Translations under genes and position numbers: made by a program | The notes under the pieces: generated by a model | What the model was told of the DNA's origin: nothing | Databases searched by the model: none | The model's input: only the letters and a program-made list of their open reading frames with translations | Part shown: positions 1 through 8,356 of the stretch, in pieces | Position numbering within the stretch: the stretch's first letter is position 1 | Layout: each line of letters begins with the position of its first letter | DNA from: Tessaracoccus sp. OS52 | GTDB lineage: Bacteria; Actinomycetota; Actinomycetes; Propionibacteriales; Propionibacteriaceae | Assembly: GCF_020687685.1 (NCBI RefSeq) | Contig: NZ_JAJEWM010000001.1 | Coordinates: forward strand, 1,240,001-1,304,000 | Direction: 5' to 3' | Length of the DNA: 64,000 nucleotides

Positions 1-1916
1 GAGCACGACGTCGGGTACGGAATCGGGACAGCCTTGTCATCGCGGCCAAAACCGCAGAACAGCTCCGGGAGACGGCCATCGAACGCCTCCAGGGCGTCAA
101 GCAGCCCGCTCACCACTTGCATCGCCGCGTCCTTGTGGCCGTACTTCGCCATTCCCGAGGCGCCGATGATGGTGTCATGGGGCCAGACCGAACCGTCGTG
201 GTAGCTGGCCGGGTTGTAGCGCAGCGAGTGCGACGACAGGGTGCGGATGCCGAACCCCGTGAACATGTCCGGGGCGCTGAGCCGCGCCACCACGCGATCC
301 GCCACGCCGTCGTCGACGATGCCGGTCCACAGGCAGTGGCCGATATTTGACGTGATCGACTTCATCGGCCGTTTCCGGGCGTCGAGGCCCAGTGCGTAGA
401 ACCCCTCGTCCTCCATCCAGAAGGCCTCGTGGAACCGGGCCTTCAGCGTGGCGGCCCGGGCCCGCAGTTCGTCGGCTCGCGCGCTGTCACCCGTCAGGGC
501 CTGCTCGAGGTCCGCGGCTGCCAGCAAGGCGGCGTAGGTGTAGCCCTGAACCTCGGCCAGGGCGATGGGTGGGGAGGCGAGCGTGCCGTCGCGGTGCACC
601 ATCGAGTCGGCGCTGTCCTTCCAGCCCTGGTTCAGCAGTCCGCGATCGCTGGAGCGCTGGTACTCGACGAACCCGTCGCCGTCGAAGTCACCGTACTTGC
701 CGATCCAGGCGACGGCCGCGTCCACGGCCGGCTTGAGGCCCTGCAGTTCCTCGGTGGAGGCGCCGGCTCGCAGCGCCATGCCCACCAGCATCACGAACAG
801 CGGCGTCGAGTCGATGGAACCGTAGTAGACCTTCTCGCCGCCGAGCGCGAGCGACGCATCCGTTCCGAGGCGTACCTCGTGGAGGATACGGCCCGGTTGT
901 TCCTCGCTCATCGGGTTCTCCGCGCGACCCTGCAGACGGGCCAGCGTTCGCAGCGTTCCCATCGCCAGCCTGGGCGCGAACGGCATCAGCATGGCGGAGG
1001 TGAGCAGTGAGTCCCGGCCGAACAGCGCCATGAACCACGGGGCCCCGGCTGCGACGACGTCGTCGTCTGGATGGTCGGCATCCCAGATCCGCAGCGCGCC
1101 GAGATCCCGGAGGCTGGTGCGGACGGCATCTGCCAGCACACTGTTGGCGACCGTGACCGATGCGGCGTGCTGCCGCCAGTCCTTCATCCGGAGCGCCGGC
1201 CGGGCGGAGTCAAGCGGGTGGTCCAGCGGGAAGGAGGTCTGCAGTTCACTGCCCTCGACGGAGGTGCTGACCTGGACGCTCACCTCCCAGCTCCCGCGGG
1301 GCGGCACGACAACCTGGAACAGCAGTGCCCCCGGCACCGCCGTGGCGCCGTTCGCCTTGACCCGCACGGTGCGCCGCTGCGACGCTCCGGAGCGCAGTGT
1401 CAGTACGAGTTCGTGCTGCCCCGCCTCGGAGTCGACCTGCAGGAGCCGTTGGTAACGGCGTTCCTTGACCTCGAACAGGTCGGCGAAGTCGCTCTCGACC
1501 GCGAGGCTGATGTCCAGGCCGGCTGCCTCGGCACCCTGGTTGCGAATCGTGATGTCCTCACGCATGCCCATGCCGACCATGCGGTGTCGTTCCACGATCA
1601 GTGTGGGCTCGATGTATCCCGGGCGGGCGGGCAGCCGGCCGACGAATAGACAGTCATAGGGTTCGGCCGGGATGAAGCCCAGCGGCTCCACCTCCTTGCC
1701 GTCCACGCGGAGGTGCCACTTGGAGATGACCCGCGTGTCGTGCACGAACAAGCCGTCGCTGTTGTGCGGCGAGATGTCGGCGTTGGTCTCGGAGACGCAG
1801 AAGGTGGATCCCTCCACGACCGTCACCGAAGTGTGGGGCTGGAACACCGTGTTGATCCCCCGTGGCCGGGTCACGTCACCGTCGATGTGGGCGTGGGTCA
1901 GGTTGGTATCTGTCAT
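1..1916 (-). CDS. Glycogen-debranching / amylo-alpha-1,6-glucosidase-like protein (C-terminus beyond window)
   Basis: About 638 codons are open from an ATG at 1916 to the window edge, so the 3' end is missing. The first ~200 residues look like the beta-rich N-terminal domain of bacterial debranching enzymes (short motifs SDGLFVHDTR and MREDITIRNQG). The rest is an (alpha/alpha)6 glucosidase-type domain with GAPWFMALFGRDSLLTS and YHDGSVWPHDT, which are typical of amylo-alpha-1,6-glucosidase/MGH1-type proteins. There is no signal peptide, so it should act in the cytoplasm on glycogen branches or related alpha-glucans. It is divergent from the GT4 glycosyltransferase across a 136-base gap. Family assignment is fairly secure; the exact substrate is inferred. 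Confidence 0.85.
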   Translation of the reverse strand, partial: MTDTNLTHAHIDGDVTRPRGINTVFQPHTSVTVVEGSTFCVSETNADISPHNSDGLFVHDTRVISKWHLRVDGKEVEPLGFIPAEPYDCLFVGRLPARPGYIEPTLIVERHRMVGMGMREDITIRNQGAEAAGLDISLAVESDFADLFEVKERRYQRLLQVDSEAGQHELVLTLRSGASQRRTVRVKANGATAVPGALLFQVVVPPRGSWEVSVQVSTSVEGSELQTSFPLDHPLDSARPALRMKDWRQHAASVTVANSVLADAVRTSLRDLGALRIWDADHPDDDVVAAGAPWFMALFGRDSLLTSAMLMPFAPRLAMGTLRTLARLQGRAENPMSEEQPGRILHEVRLGTDASLALGGEKVYYGSIDSTPLFVMLVGMALRAGASTEELQGLKPAVDAAVAWIGKYGDFDGDGFVEYQRSSDRGLLNQGWKDSADSMVHRDGTLASPPIALAEVQGYTYAALLAAADLEQALTGDSARADELRARAATLKARFHEAFWMEDEGFYALGLDARKRPMKSITSNIGHCLWTGIVDDGVADRVVARLSAPDMFTGFGIRTLSSHSLRYNPASYHDGSVWPHDTIIGASGMAKYGHKDAAMQVVSGLLDALEAFDGRLPELFCGFGRDDKAVPIPYPTSC

Positions 1917-2052
1917 TGCACAACCTCTGTAACGATGTTCGGTCAAATTCCTTGGACGTGGAAGTTACAGTTCGATTGTAGGGTCGGGCTCCAAGGCGGA
2001 GCCCCTCGAATGTCAACCGCGAATCAACACGAGCGGATGAGGAGGTCCAAGC

Positions 2053-3171
2053 ATGTCGCTCATCACCGAGGCAGAACCCGAGCCAGTCCAGCCCGTGGTC
2101 AAGTCCCTCCGCATCGGGATGGTCGCGCCGCCTTGGTACTCCATCCCGCCGAAGGGCTACGGAGGCATCGAGGTCGTCGTCGGCTCCTTGGTGGACCAGC
2201 TGGTCAAGCTTGGTCATCACGTGACGCTCGTTGCCTCGGGTGAGCCCGGGACGTCGGCGCAGGGATTCGTCCAGATCTACGAGGAGCCGCCGTCGCACCT
2301 GCTGGGCTCCGACGTCATGCCCGAACTGGTCAATGCGGCCAAGACCCAGCTGGCGCTGGCCGACCTCGAACTCGATGTGATCCACGACCACTCGGCGGCC
2401 GGACCCCTGAGCGCCACCGCGCGACGCTGCCCCACCGTGGTGACCATGCACGGACCGGTGGCCGGGACCAACGGGGAGTACTACCGCAGCCTCGGTCGCA
2501 CCATCCAGTTGGTGGCGATCTCCGGGGCGCAGCGGCGCCAGGCCAGGGACATGAACTGGGTGGGCACCGTCCACAACGCTGTCGACGTCGCTTCCTTCCC
2601 GTTCAAGGCCGAAAAGTCCGACCACGTCCTGTGGCTGGGGCGGTTCAGTCCCGACAAGGGGGCACACCTCGCGATCGAGACCGCCAGGCGCGCTGGTCGG
2701 CGAATCATCCTGGCCGGCAAGCTCAACGAGACGGCCGAGCGGGAGTACTTCGACGAGGTCATCGAGCCGCTGCTCGGTCCCGGCGTCGAGTACGTCGGGG
2801 AGGCCGACGCGGCCATGAAGCGCGAGCTGTTCGCGGACGCTGCCTGCCTGCTGTTCCCCATCCAGTGGGAGGAACCGTTCGGCATGGTGATGGCCGAAGC
2901 ACTCGCCTGCGGCACCCCGGTGGTGGCCACGCCACGGGGATCGGTGCCCGAGATCGTGCGCCCCGGGCGCACCGGCTTCATCGCGGAGGACCTGGACGGA
3001 CTGGTGCAGGCGCTCCAGCGGATCTCGGAGATCGATCCGGCCGCGTGCCGCGCCGACGCCGAAGCCCGCTTCGACCTGCCCGTGATGGCCCATGGGTATG
3101 AGCGGGTGTACCGACGCGTGCTCGCACGGACCGGCTCGCCGCTGCAACGACTCGACACCACTGCCGCGTGA
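2053..3171 (+). CDS. Glycosyltransferase family 4 protein
   Basis: This 372-residue GT-B glycosyltransferase opens with a Rossmann segment (LRIGMVAPPWYSIPP, then GYGGIE) and has the retaining GT4 EX7E motif at Glu274/Glu282 inside EEPFGMVMAEALACGTP. A good ribosome binding site (GAGGAGG) lies just upstream of the ATG. No signal or membrane segments are seen, so it is a cytosolic enzyme using a sugar nucleotide; donor and acceptor cannot be read from the sequence. It heads a plus-strand run with a histidine phosphatase and NAD(P)H-hydrate dehydratase and is divergent from the debranching enzyme, which hints at alpha-glucan or compatible-solute chemistry (inference). Confidence 0.88.
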   Translation: MSLITEAEPEPVQPVVKSLRIGMVAPPWYSIPPKGYGGIEVVVGSLVDQLVKLGHHVTLVASGEPGTSAQGFVQIYEEPPSHLLGSDVMPELVNAAKTQLALADLELDVIHDHSAAGPLSATARRCPTVVTMHGPVAGTNGEYYRSLGRTIQLVAISGAQRRQARDMNWVGTVHNAVDVASFPFKAEKSDHVLWLGRFSPDKGAHLAIETARRAGRRIILAGKLNETAEREYFDEVIEPLLGPGVEYVGEADAAMKRELFADAACLLFPIQWEEPFGMVMAEALACGTPVVATPRGSVPEIVRPGRTGFIAEDLDGLVQALQRISEIDPAACRADAEARFDLPVMAHGYERVYRRVLARTGSPLQRLDTTAA

Positions 3172-3185
3172 GGGCCGGGTCTCGC

Positions 3186-3965
3186 ATGAGTCAGGACACC
3201 GTCGCGACCCAGGGTTCCAATGCGGGGCCCGCGGAGCTGGTGCTGATCCGCCACGGCGAGAGCCTCGGCAACGTCGCAGACAGGGCCGCGATCGCTGCTC
3301 GCGCGCACCGGCTCGACATCGACGCCAGCGACGAGCAGGTTGACCTCTCGGACAAGGGCCGGGACCAGGCGGACGCCCTGGCCCAGCAGTTGACCTCGTT
3401 CCCGGAGGACCAGCGGCCCACGGTCGCGATCAGCTCCCCCTACCGTCGCGCCCATGCCACTGCTCAGCGCGCGCTCGCAGACAGTGGTCTGGACGTCCTG
3501 CTCGACGAACGGTTGCGCGAGCGCGAGCTCGGCATCTTCGACGGCATCACCTGGTATGGCATCCAGGCAATGCATCCTGAGGAGTCCGTCCGTCGGGACC
3601 GGGTCGGCAAGTTCTACTACCGCCCGCCGGGCGGCGAGAGCTGGGCCGACGTCGTCCTGCGGATCCGCAGCCTGCTCGTGGAACTCCAGGCCCGCTACTC
3701 CGGTGAACGGGTCTGGCTGTTCACCCACGAAGCCGTCATCCTGGCCTTCCGGTATGTGGTCGAAGGACTCGACGCGCAGCGAGTCGTCGCTCTGCAGAAG
3801 GAGGAGCCGATCGCCAACTGCTCCCTGACGCGCTATCTCCGCAGAGCCGATGGTCTCGAACTCGTGGCCAGGGAGGACTCCAGCGCCATGGAGAAGGCGG
3901 GGGTGGACGTGACCCACGAGCCAGGGCGCGGCCGGGACGGAGCGGAACCCGATGGCGCAGCGTGA
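3186..3965 (+). CDS. Histidine phosphatase family protein (phosphoglycerate-mutase-like)
   Basis: This 259-residue protein belongs to the branch-1 histidine phosphatases. The catalytic motif LIRHGES places the phosphorylated His at residue 23, and the second His is in FTHEAVI at residue 181. I chose the ATG at 3186 over a GTG at 3168 that overlaps the upstream stop, because GAGGG precedes the ATG at a usable distance and the GTG has no visible ribosome binding site. It starts 15 bases after the glycosyltransferase and overlaps nnrD by 14 bases, so the three are probably co-transcribed. The substrate is unknown; dephosphorylation of a sugar phosphate made by the adjacent GT4 is possible but unproven. 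Confidence 0.85.
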   Translation: MSQDTVATQGSNAGPAELVLIRHGESLGNVADRAAIAARAHRLDIDASDEQVDLSDKGRDQADALAQQLTSFPEDQRPTVAISSPYRRAHATAQRALADSGLDVLLDERLRERELGIFDGITWYGIQAMHPEESVRRDRVGKFYYRPPGGESWADVVLRIRSLLVELQARYSGERVWLFTHEAVILAFRYVVEGLDAQRVVALQKEEPIANCSLTRYLRRADGLELVAREDSSAMEKAGVDVTHEPGRGRDGAEPDGAA

Positions 3966-4842
3966 GGACCCCCCCACCGTCGTGACGCCCGCAGTTCTGC
4001 GGCAGTGGCCGCTGCCACGCTCGGATGCGGACAAGAACTCGCGCGGGCGTGCGCTGGTGATCGGCGGCAGCGTCTCAAACCCCGGGGGCGCCATGCTCGC
4101 CGCCCGGGCGGCCATGCGCTCCGGTGCCGGCAAGATCCGGCTCGTCGTTCCGGAGCCCGTGGCCATCCCGCTCGCGATCGCGATGCCGGAGGCGATGGTC
4201 AAGGGCGCTGCCTGCACCTCCGACGGGGACCTGTCACCTGACGCGCTGCCCGTGATCCAGGAGATGACCGACGGCGCGGACGCCGTGCTCGTGGGTCCGG
4301 GAATGTTGGAACCCCGGCTCGCCGCCGAACTGATGGAAGCTGCTTCGTCCAGCCTCCGGGGCACCGTCGTACTGGACGCGCTCGCACTCGCCTGGCTGAC
4401 CGAGGACCCCACCAGGGGCAGACGTCTGGACTCGCTCCTGCTGTCGCCCAACCTCAGCGAGCTCGCCATCACGTTGGGCGAGGAGGCGGATGCCGTCGAG
4501 TCCGACCCCGTAGCCGCCGTCCGACGGCTCGCGGAACTCACTGGCGCCGTGGTCACGTGCGGGGGCTCCAGCACCTGGATCGCCACCCCGGCAGGCGACC
4601 TCTGGCGCAGCGACGAGGGCAGCCGCGGGCTGGGGGTCAGCGGCTCGGGCGACGTCAAGGCCGGCGTCATGCTGGGGCTCGCGGCCCGCGGAGCTCCCCC
4701 GGAGCAGGCTGCCGTGTGGGCCGCCTACCTGCATGGCACCGTCGGTGGCCGGCTCGCATCCAGGTTCGGCCCGACTGGTTATCTGGCCGGTGAGCTCCCC
4801 GGGGAACTCCCCCGGGCTCTTCTCGAGATCGGCGAGGACTGA
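3952..4842 (+). CDS. nnrD: ADP-dependent NAD(P)H-hydrate dehydratase
   Basis: This 296-residue ribokinase-like protein matches the CARKD/NnrD family, which repairs S-NAD(P)HX to NAD(P)H using ADP. Family features are the early RALVIGGSVSNPGGAMLAAR segment, VLVGPGM, LLSPNLSEL, and the GSGD motif with the probable catalytic Asp at 234. Bacterial proteins are often fused to the NnrE epimerase; here only the dehydratase is present, so an epimerase would have to be encoded elsewhere. The start overlaps the histidine phosphatase gene by 14 bases. It converges on the rhamnosidase gene, 55 bases away. Confidence 0.9.
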   Translation: MAQREDPPTVVTPAVLRQWPLPRSDADKNSRGRALVIGGSVSNPGGAMLAARAAMRSGAGKIRLVVPEPVAIPLAIAMPEAMVKGAACTSDGDLSPDALPVIQEMTDGADAVLVGPGMLEPRLAAELMEAASSSLRGTVVLDALALAWLTEDPTRGRRLDSLLLSPNLSELAITLGEEADAVESDPVAAVRRLAELTGAVVTCGGSSTWIATPAGDLWRSDEGSRGLGVSGSGDVKAGVMLGLAARGAPPEQAAVWAAYLHGTVGGRLASRFGPTGYLAGELPGELPRALLEIGED

Positions 4843-4897
4843 ATCGACCGCGAGCCCTGGCCACCCACACCCGTCGGGGCCGGCGCCTCATCCCCTG

Positions 4898-7800
4898 TCA
4901 GCAGACCTCCCGCAGCTGTGCGCTCGCCTCGCTGGTCCCTGGGCCGGTCCGCAGGACGTGGCAACCGGTCGGTACGCCGTCGACGCGCAGGTACGCACCC
5001 TCGCGGATCGCTGGGACCAAGGTCCCGTCGAGATACACCTCGTCGGAATCCGCAGCCGGAACGTAGACATCCGCAACGCTGTTGCCCGGGACACGGACCC
5101 CTACGTCGGTCTTGCCATTGACGACTGCGTACGAGGCTCCGATCTTGCCCCGCAGCGTGGGCAGCGTGACGTGAGCCGTGGAAACCGGGCCAGGCTGCGG
5201 ACGCACGAGGAACTCCGAGTAGCCGGGAGTCCGGGGCTCGATGCCGAACATTCCCTGCGGGATGTTGTACGCCGGTGAGGCCGCCCAGGGATGCGACCAC
5301 GTCATGTTGCCCTTCAAGGACGTGTCCCACGCCTCCGCCGTCGCGCCGGCACCCTTGGCGATCATGTTCAGCCAGCTGCGCAGGCCGGTGCTCGTGAGCA
5401 GTTGATGCGCGACGTCGCCGCGATCACCGTCGTAGAGGGCCTCCAACACGAATGCCGCACAGTAGACACTGCATGCCATGCCGCGTGTGCCGAGGTAGTC
5501 CGCAGACCGCTCGGCGACGTCGCCCTCTGCCAGTCCGAACGCGGTGGCGAAGACGGTCGCGTGGACTGCCCAATGCTGAACCGGTGTCCCGTCCGCGTTC
5601 AGCCCGTCCCTGAAGGCGCCCTTGTCAGCATCCCACAGCCGTTCGACGGCGGCCGCCTGCAGCCGCTCCGCGATGGCGGTGTAGTCAGCGGCATCCGCAT
5701 CGTTGCCGAGGGCGGTCGCGATGTCTGCCATGTCGCGGTATGCCTGATGGCTGATGGCATTGATCACTGTGTTGTAAGGGCGGAAGACGTAACCGTCGCG
5801 CTCGGAGGTGGGCCAGTCCACGATGTCACAGTCGGTGCAGGATCCGGCGCCACTGGAACCGGTGTCCTTGCGGATGAGGCCGGTCGACGCCTCGAGCCAC
5901 CTTGTGGGCAGCTTGCTCCGCAGCGCGTCGTAATTCCGCGCCAGGGCGCTGGTGTCGCCGGTCTGAAGCCAGGAGTCGTGGAAGGCGAGGATGGTGTAGA
6001 TCGGCCACTCGGTGGGCCAGGTCCGCCCGGTGAGCAAGTACTCCAGGGAGTAGTTGCCGAGCGTCGGGTCGCTGGAGACGAAGAAGTTCGCCATCATCTG
6101 GAGATAGGAGTCCGCCTCGTAGGCGATCCGTTCACGCGTCCAGGAGTCGACATAGAGGTTGTGGTTGGTGGCCTCGATGGTGTTGCGCGAAAGTTCCCAC
6201 ACCTGGTTGAGACCGTCGTCGGATGATTCGAAGATCGCCTCACTGGTGTCGAAGGGATACACCTGAGCGAGGGCGGGGAAGTCATCGCGCCCAAGTCCCT
6301 GCGGAGCACCGATCACCTCGGCGTAGCGGAAGACCCTCATTCCCCAGGTTTCCAGGTGCTGTTGTCCCTCGCGAAGTGTCGGCCGGTCCTGGTAGGTGTT
6401 GCCGGTACGCATGGCGAAGCGCACTGTCATGGGCGCGCTGAGTTCCTCACCGAACCGGATGTCGAGGACCTGGCCGGCGCTCCCGTTGAGGTCCAGTGAA
6501 AGGCCGCCCAGCCAGGTCCTGCCGTAGTCGATGAAGTAGTGGCCGGGGGCCTTCTCCACCACCGACTCCGGCAGCCGGAGTTGCTGCTCCACCTTTGCCA
6601 TCGGCGCAGCGGCCAGCTTGGCGAAGGGCGCCTTGACCTCGACGCCTCGCCACCCGGTGGCGTCGAAGCCGGGCAGCGCGAAGCCCTCGGGCCAGCGGGC
6701 CACCTGCACGTTCTCGCGCGGAGCGGTGTAGACGCTGGTGCCGATGCTCCCGGCTTGGGGGAACACAGGCGCGCCTGTCAGCGACTGCCAGGACGAGTCG
6801 GTGACGATCGCGTCCCGGGTGCCGTCGGCGTACTCGATCACCAGGCGACCAAGGAAACGCCGGTCCGAGCTGGTCCAGCCCAGGATCCCGATGGCATTGG
6901 CCGCCCCACGCCTCAGTTGAGGCGTGACGTCGAAGCCGTCGTAGCGGGCCTCGCCCTTGATCGGCTGCGTCGGCCCGAGGCCGACGAACTCACCATTGAG
7001 CCAGGCCTTGTAGACGTACTGCTTGCCAGGAGCCGTCGAGGACGCCGTGGCGAAGAAGGTGGCCGCGGCGATCTCTTTGTCCGGGACGTCGAACTCCGTG
7101 CGCAGGAACGCCCAGTCGTTGGACTCCACGCCGTAGATGCAGTTCGCTCCCGTTCCGATCCTGAGCCAGCCGCCGGAGACCGTGCCGCAGCTGAAGTCCG
7201 AAGATGGCTGGGAGAAGTCGTTCGAGTAGAGTGTCGCGCCCGCCGGGTCAGTCACGGTGATCGCATCCCATGAGTTGCGCTCAGTGCCTCCCGTACGGAA
7301 TCCGATGGTCCCGTTCGCGAAGTCCGTGAGCGTCCGGGTGTCGATCAGGGCGCCGTCGAGCCAGGTACTGATCCGGGAGCCGATGGCCTCGATGCGGAGC
7401 CTGTAGGACTGGCCGGTGACCAGCGGGGTTGCGAGCGGAACGGTCCCCAGCACAGTGAAACCGCCCCCCACCCGCTTGTGCGGCGCGAAGGTGTTGACCC
7501 CGTTGCCCCGGAACTGCCACATGTAGTAGTTGTTGAGGTCCTTCGCCCTGAAGACGATGGTGGCGTTCTGGTTGTCGATCCGGAACGTCGTGTCGATGAC
7601 GACGTCGCTCCACACCGTCGACTCCGACGGCGCGAGCCAGATGGTCCTGGCCTCGCCCCACGCCTGTCCCGGCCCCGTCCCGAAGACCGCCGTGTCCGAC
7701 CAGTCAGAGGCCTTGCCCGCCTCGTCCCAGACGCGCACGCGCCACTTGTAGGTCTGCTCGGGCCTCAGTTCAGGCCCCCCGTACGCCACGTTCGTGCTGA

Positions 7801-8083
7801 CTGAGGAGGCCACCCTTCCGGAGTCCCAAACCCTTGCTGCTCCGATGCCGTGCGTGATCTCCGCCACCTGGACCCGGTAGGCGCTCTGACGTGCGAACGG
7901 CACGTTCCAGGCCAGCAGCGGTGATCCCAGCTCCTCCAGGTCTCGTGGGGACTCGAGCTGGGCGATCGTCAGGTTCGAGGGTTTGCCACCTTCGTCGGCA
8001 GAGGCGACGGTCTGGACGAGCGCTGCTGGGCCGATGAGTGCGGCGAGGAGGACAACAAGAAACACCCGGAGGGATCGAGGCAT
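4898..8083 (-). CDS. Secreted alpha-L-rhamnosidase (GH78-like)
   Basis: The 1061-residue product begins with a signal peptide (basic MPRSLR, long hydrophobic core, likely cleavage after VASA at residue 29), which decides the ATG at 8083; the open frame extends further upstream without a signal peptide. An N-terminal Ig-like domain is followed by a concanavalin/LamG-like insert around residues 150-310, a second beta domain typical of bacterial rhamnosidases, and an (alpha/alpha)6 catalytic domain. The DSWTRER...EAD acid motif lies at about 646-658 and EAWD at about 916. A C-terminal beta domain closes the protein. It should release terminal L-rhamnose outside the cell. It is divergent from a sulfatase gene, which suggests a rhamnose-rich and possibly sulfated substrate (inference). 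Confidence 0.88.
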   Translation of the reverse strand: MPRSLRVFLVVLLAALIGPAALVQTVASADEGGKPSNLTIAQLESPRDLEELGSPLLAWNVPFARQSAYRVQVAEITHGIGAARVWDSGRVASSVSTNVAYGGPELRPEQTYKWRVRVWDEAGKASDWSDTAVFGTGPGQAWGEARTIWLAPSESTVWSDVVIDTTFRIDNQNATIVFRAKDLNNYYMWQFRGNGVNTFAPHKRVGGGFTVLGTVPLATPLVTGQSYRLRIEAIGSRISTWLDGALIDTRTLTDFANGTIGFRTGGTERNSWDAITVTDPAGATLYSNDFSQPSSDFSCGTVSGGWLRIGTGANCIYGVESNDWAFLRTEFDVPDKEIAAATFFATASSTAPGKQYVYKAWLNGEFVGLGPTQPIKGEARYDGFDVTPQLRRGAANAIGILGWTSSDRRFLGRLVIEYADGTRDAIVTDSSWQSLTGAPVFPQAGSIGTSVYTAPRENVQVARWPEGFALPGFDATGWRGVEVKAPFAKLAAAPMAKVEQQLRLPESVVEKAPGHYFIDYGRTWLGGLSLDLNGSAGQVLDIRFGEELSAPMTVRFAMRTGNTYQDRPTLREGQQHLETWGMRVFRYAEVIGAPQGLGRDDFPALAQVYPFDTSEAIFESSDDGLNQVWELSRNTIEATNHNLYVDSWTRERIAYEADSYLQMMANFFVSSDPTLGNYSLEYLLTGRTWPTEWPIYTILAFHDSWLQTGDTSALARNYDALRSKLPTRWLEASTGLIRKDTGSSGAGSCTDCDIVDWPTSERDGYVFRPYNTVINAISHQAYRDMADIATALGNDADAADYTAIAERLQAAAVERLWDADKGAFRDGLNADGTPVQHWAVHATVFATAFGLAEGDVAERSADYLGTRGMACSVYCAAFVLEALYDGDRGDVAHQLLTSTGLRSWLNMIAKGAGATAEAWDTSLKGNMTWSHPWAASPAYNIPQGMFGIEPRTPGYSEFLVRPQPGPVSTAHVTLPTLRGKIGASYAVVNGKTDVGVRVPGNSVADVYVPAADSDEVYLDGTLVPAIREGAYLRVDGVPTGCHVLRTGPGTSEASAQLREVC

Positions 8084-8356
8084 GCAGGGCACCTGTTCGC
8101 AAGGGGCATCGTCCGTTGATGCCGCGGTGCTGTCCATCCCAACACGCAATATGAAACGTGTCAAGGAGTTCGGACAGGTCGTGAGCGGTTGGCGCCCTGA
8201 CCGCCCAGCGGTGCGCTGGGTCAGTCCGATAGGCGCCCGCGGCGCCACAGATGTTGTGCGGTCATTGACAACTTGCCCAACACAAGGGCAGCGTCATGGT
8301 CAGCGCCCACCTGACACTCTCTCGGCAGGCGACGACCAATCTAGGAGAAGTAGAAG
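8084..8356. promoter_or_regulatory. Divergent intergenic region between rhamnosidase and sulfatase genes
   Basis: This 273-base gap must carry promoters for both divergent genes. A TTGACA-like element is at 8265-8270 on the plus strand, but no convincing -10 box sits 16-18 bases downstream. The same stretch contains a short inverted repeat, CTTG-N7-CAAG. I see no small gene here. Confidence 0.3.

Noticed and set aside
1917-2052. Promoter pair in the debranching enzyme/GT4 gap
   Set aside because: TTGGAC at 1952-1957 is -35-like, but no good -10 hexamer lies at the right spacing, so I do not call a promoter.
2481-4670. 729-codon minus-strand open frame opposite the GT4/phosphatase/nnrD genes
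   Set aside because: Ser/Pro/Ala-rich shadow frame caused by high GC; the plus-strand genes have catalytic motifs and ribosome binding sites.
4843-4897. Terminator between nnrD and the rhamnosidase gene
   Set aside because: Only short GGCC-type pairing is present, not a clear stem.
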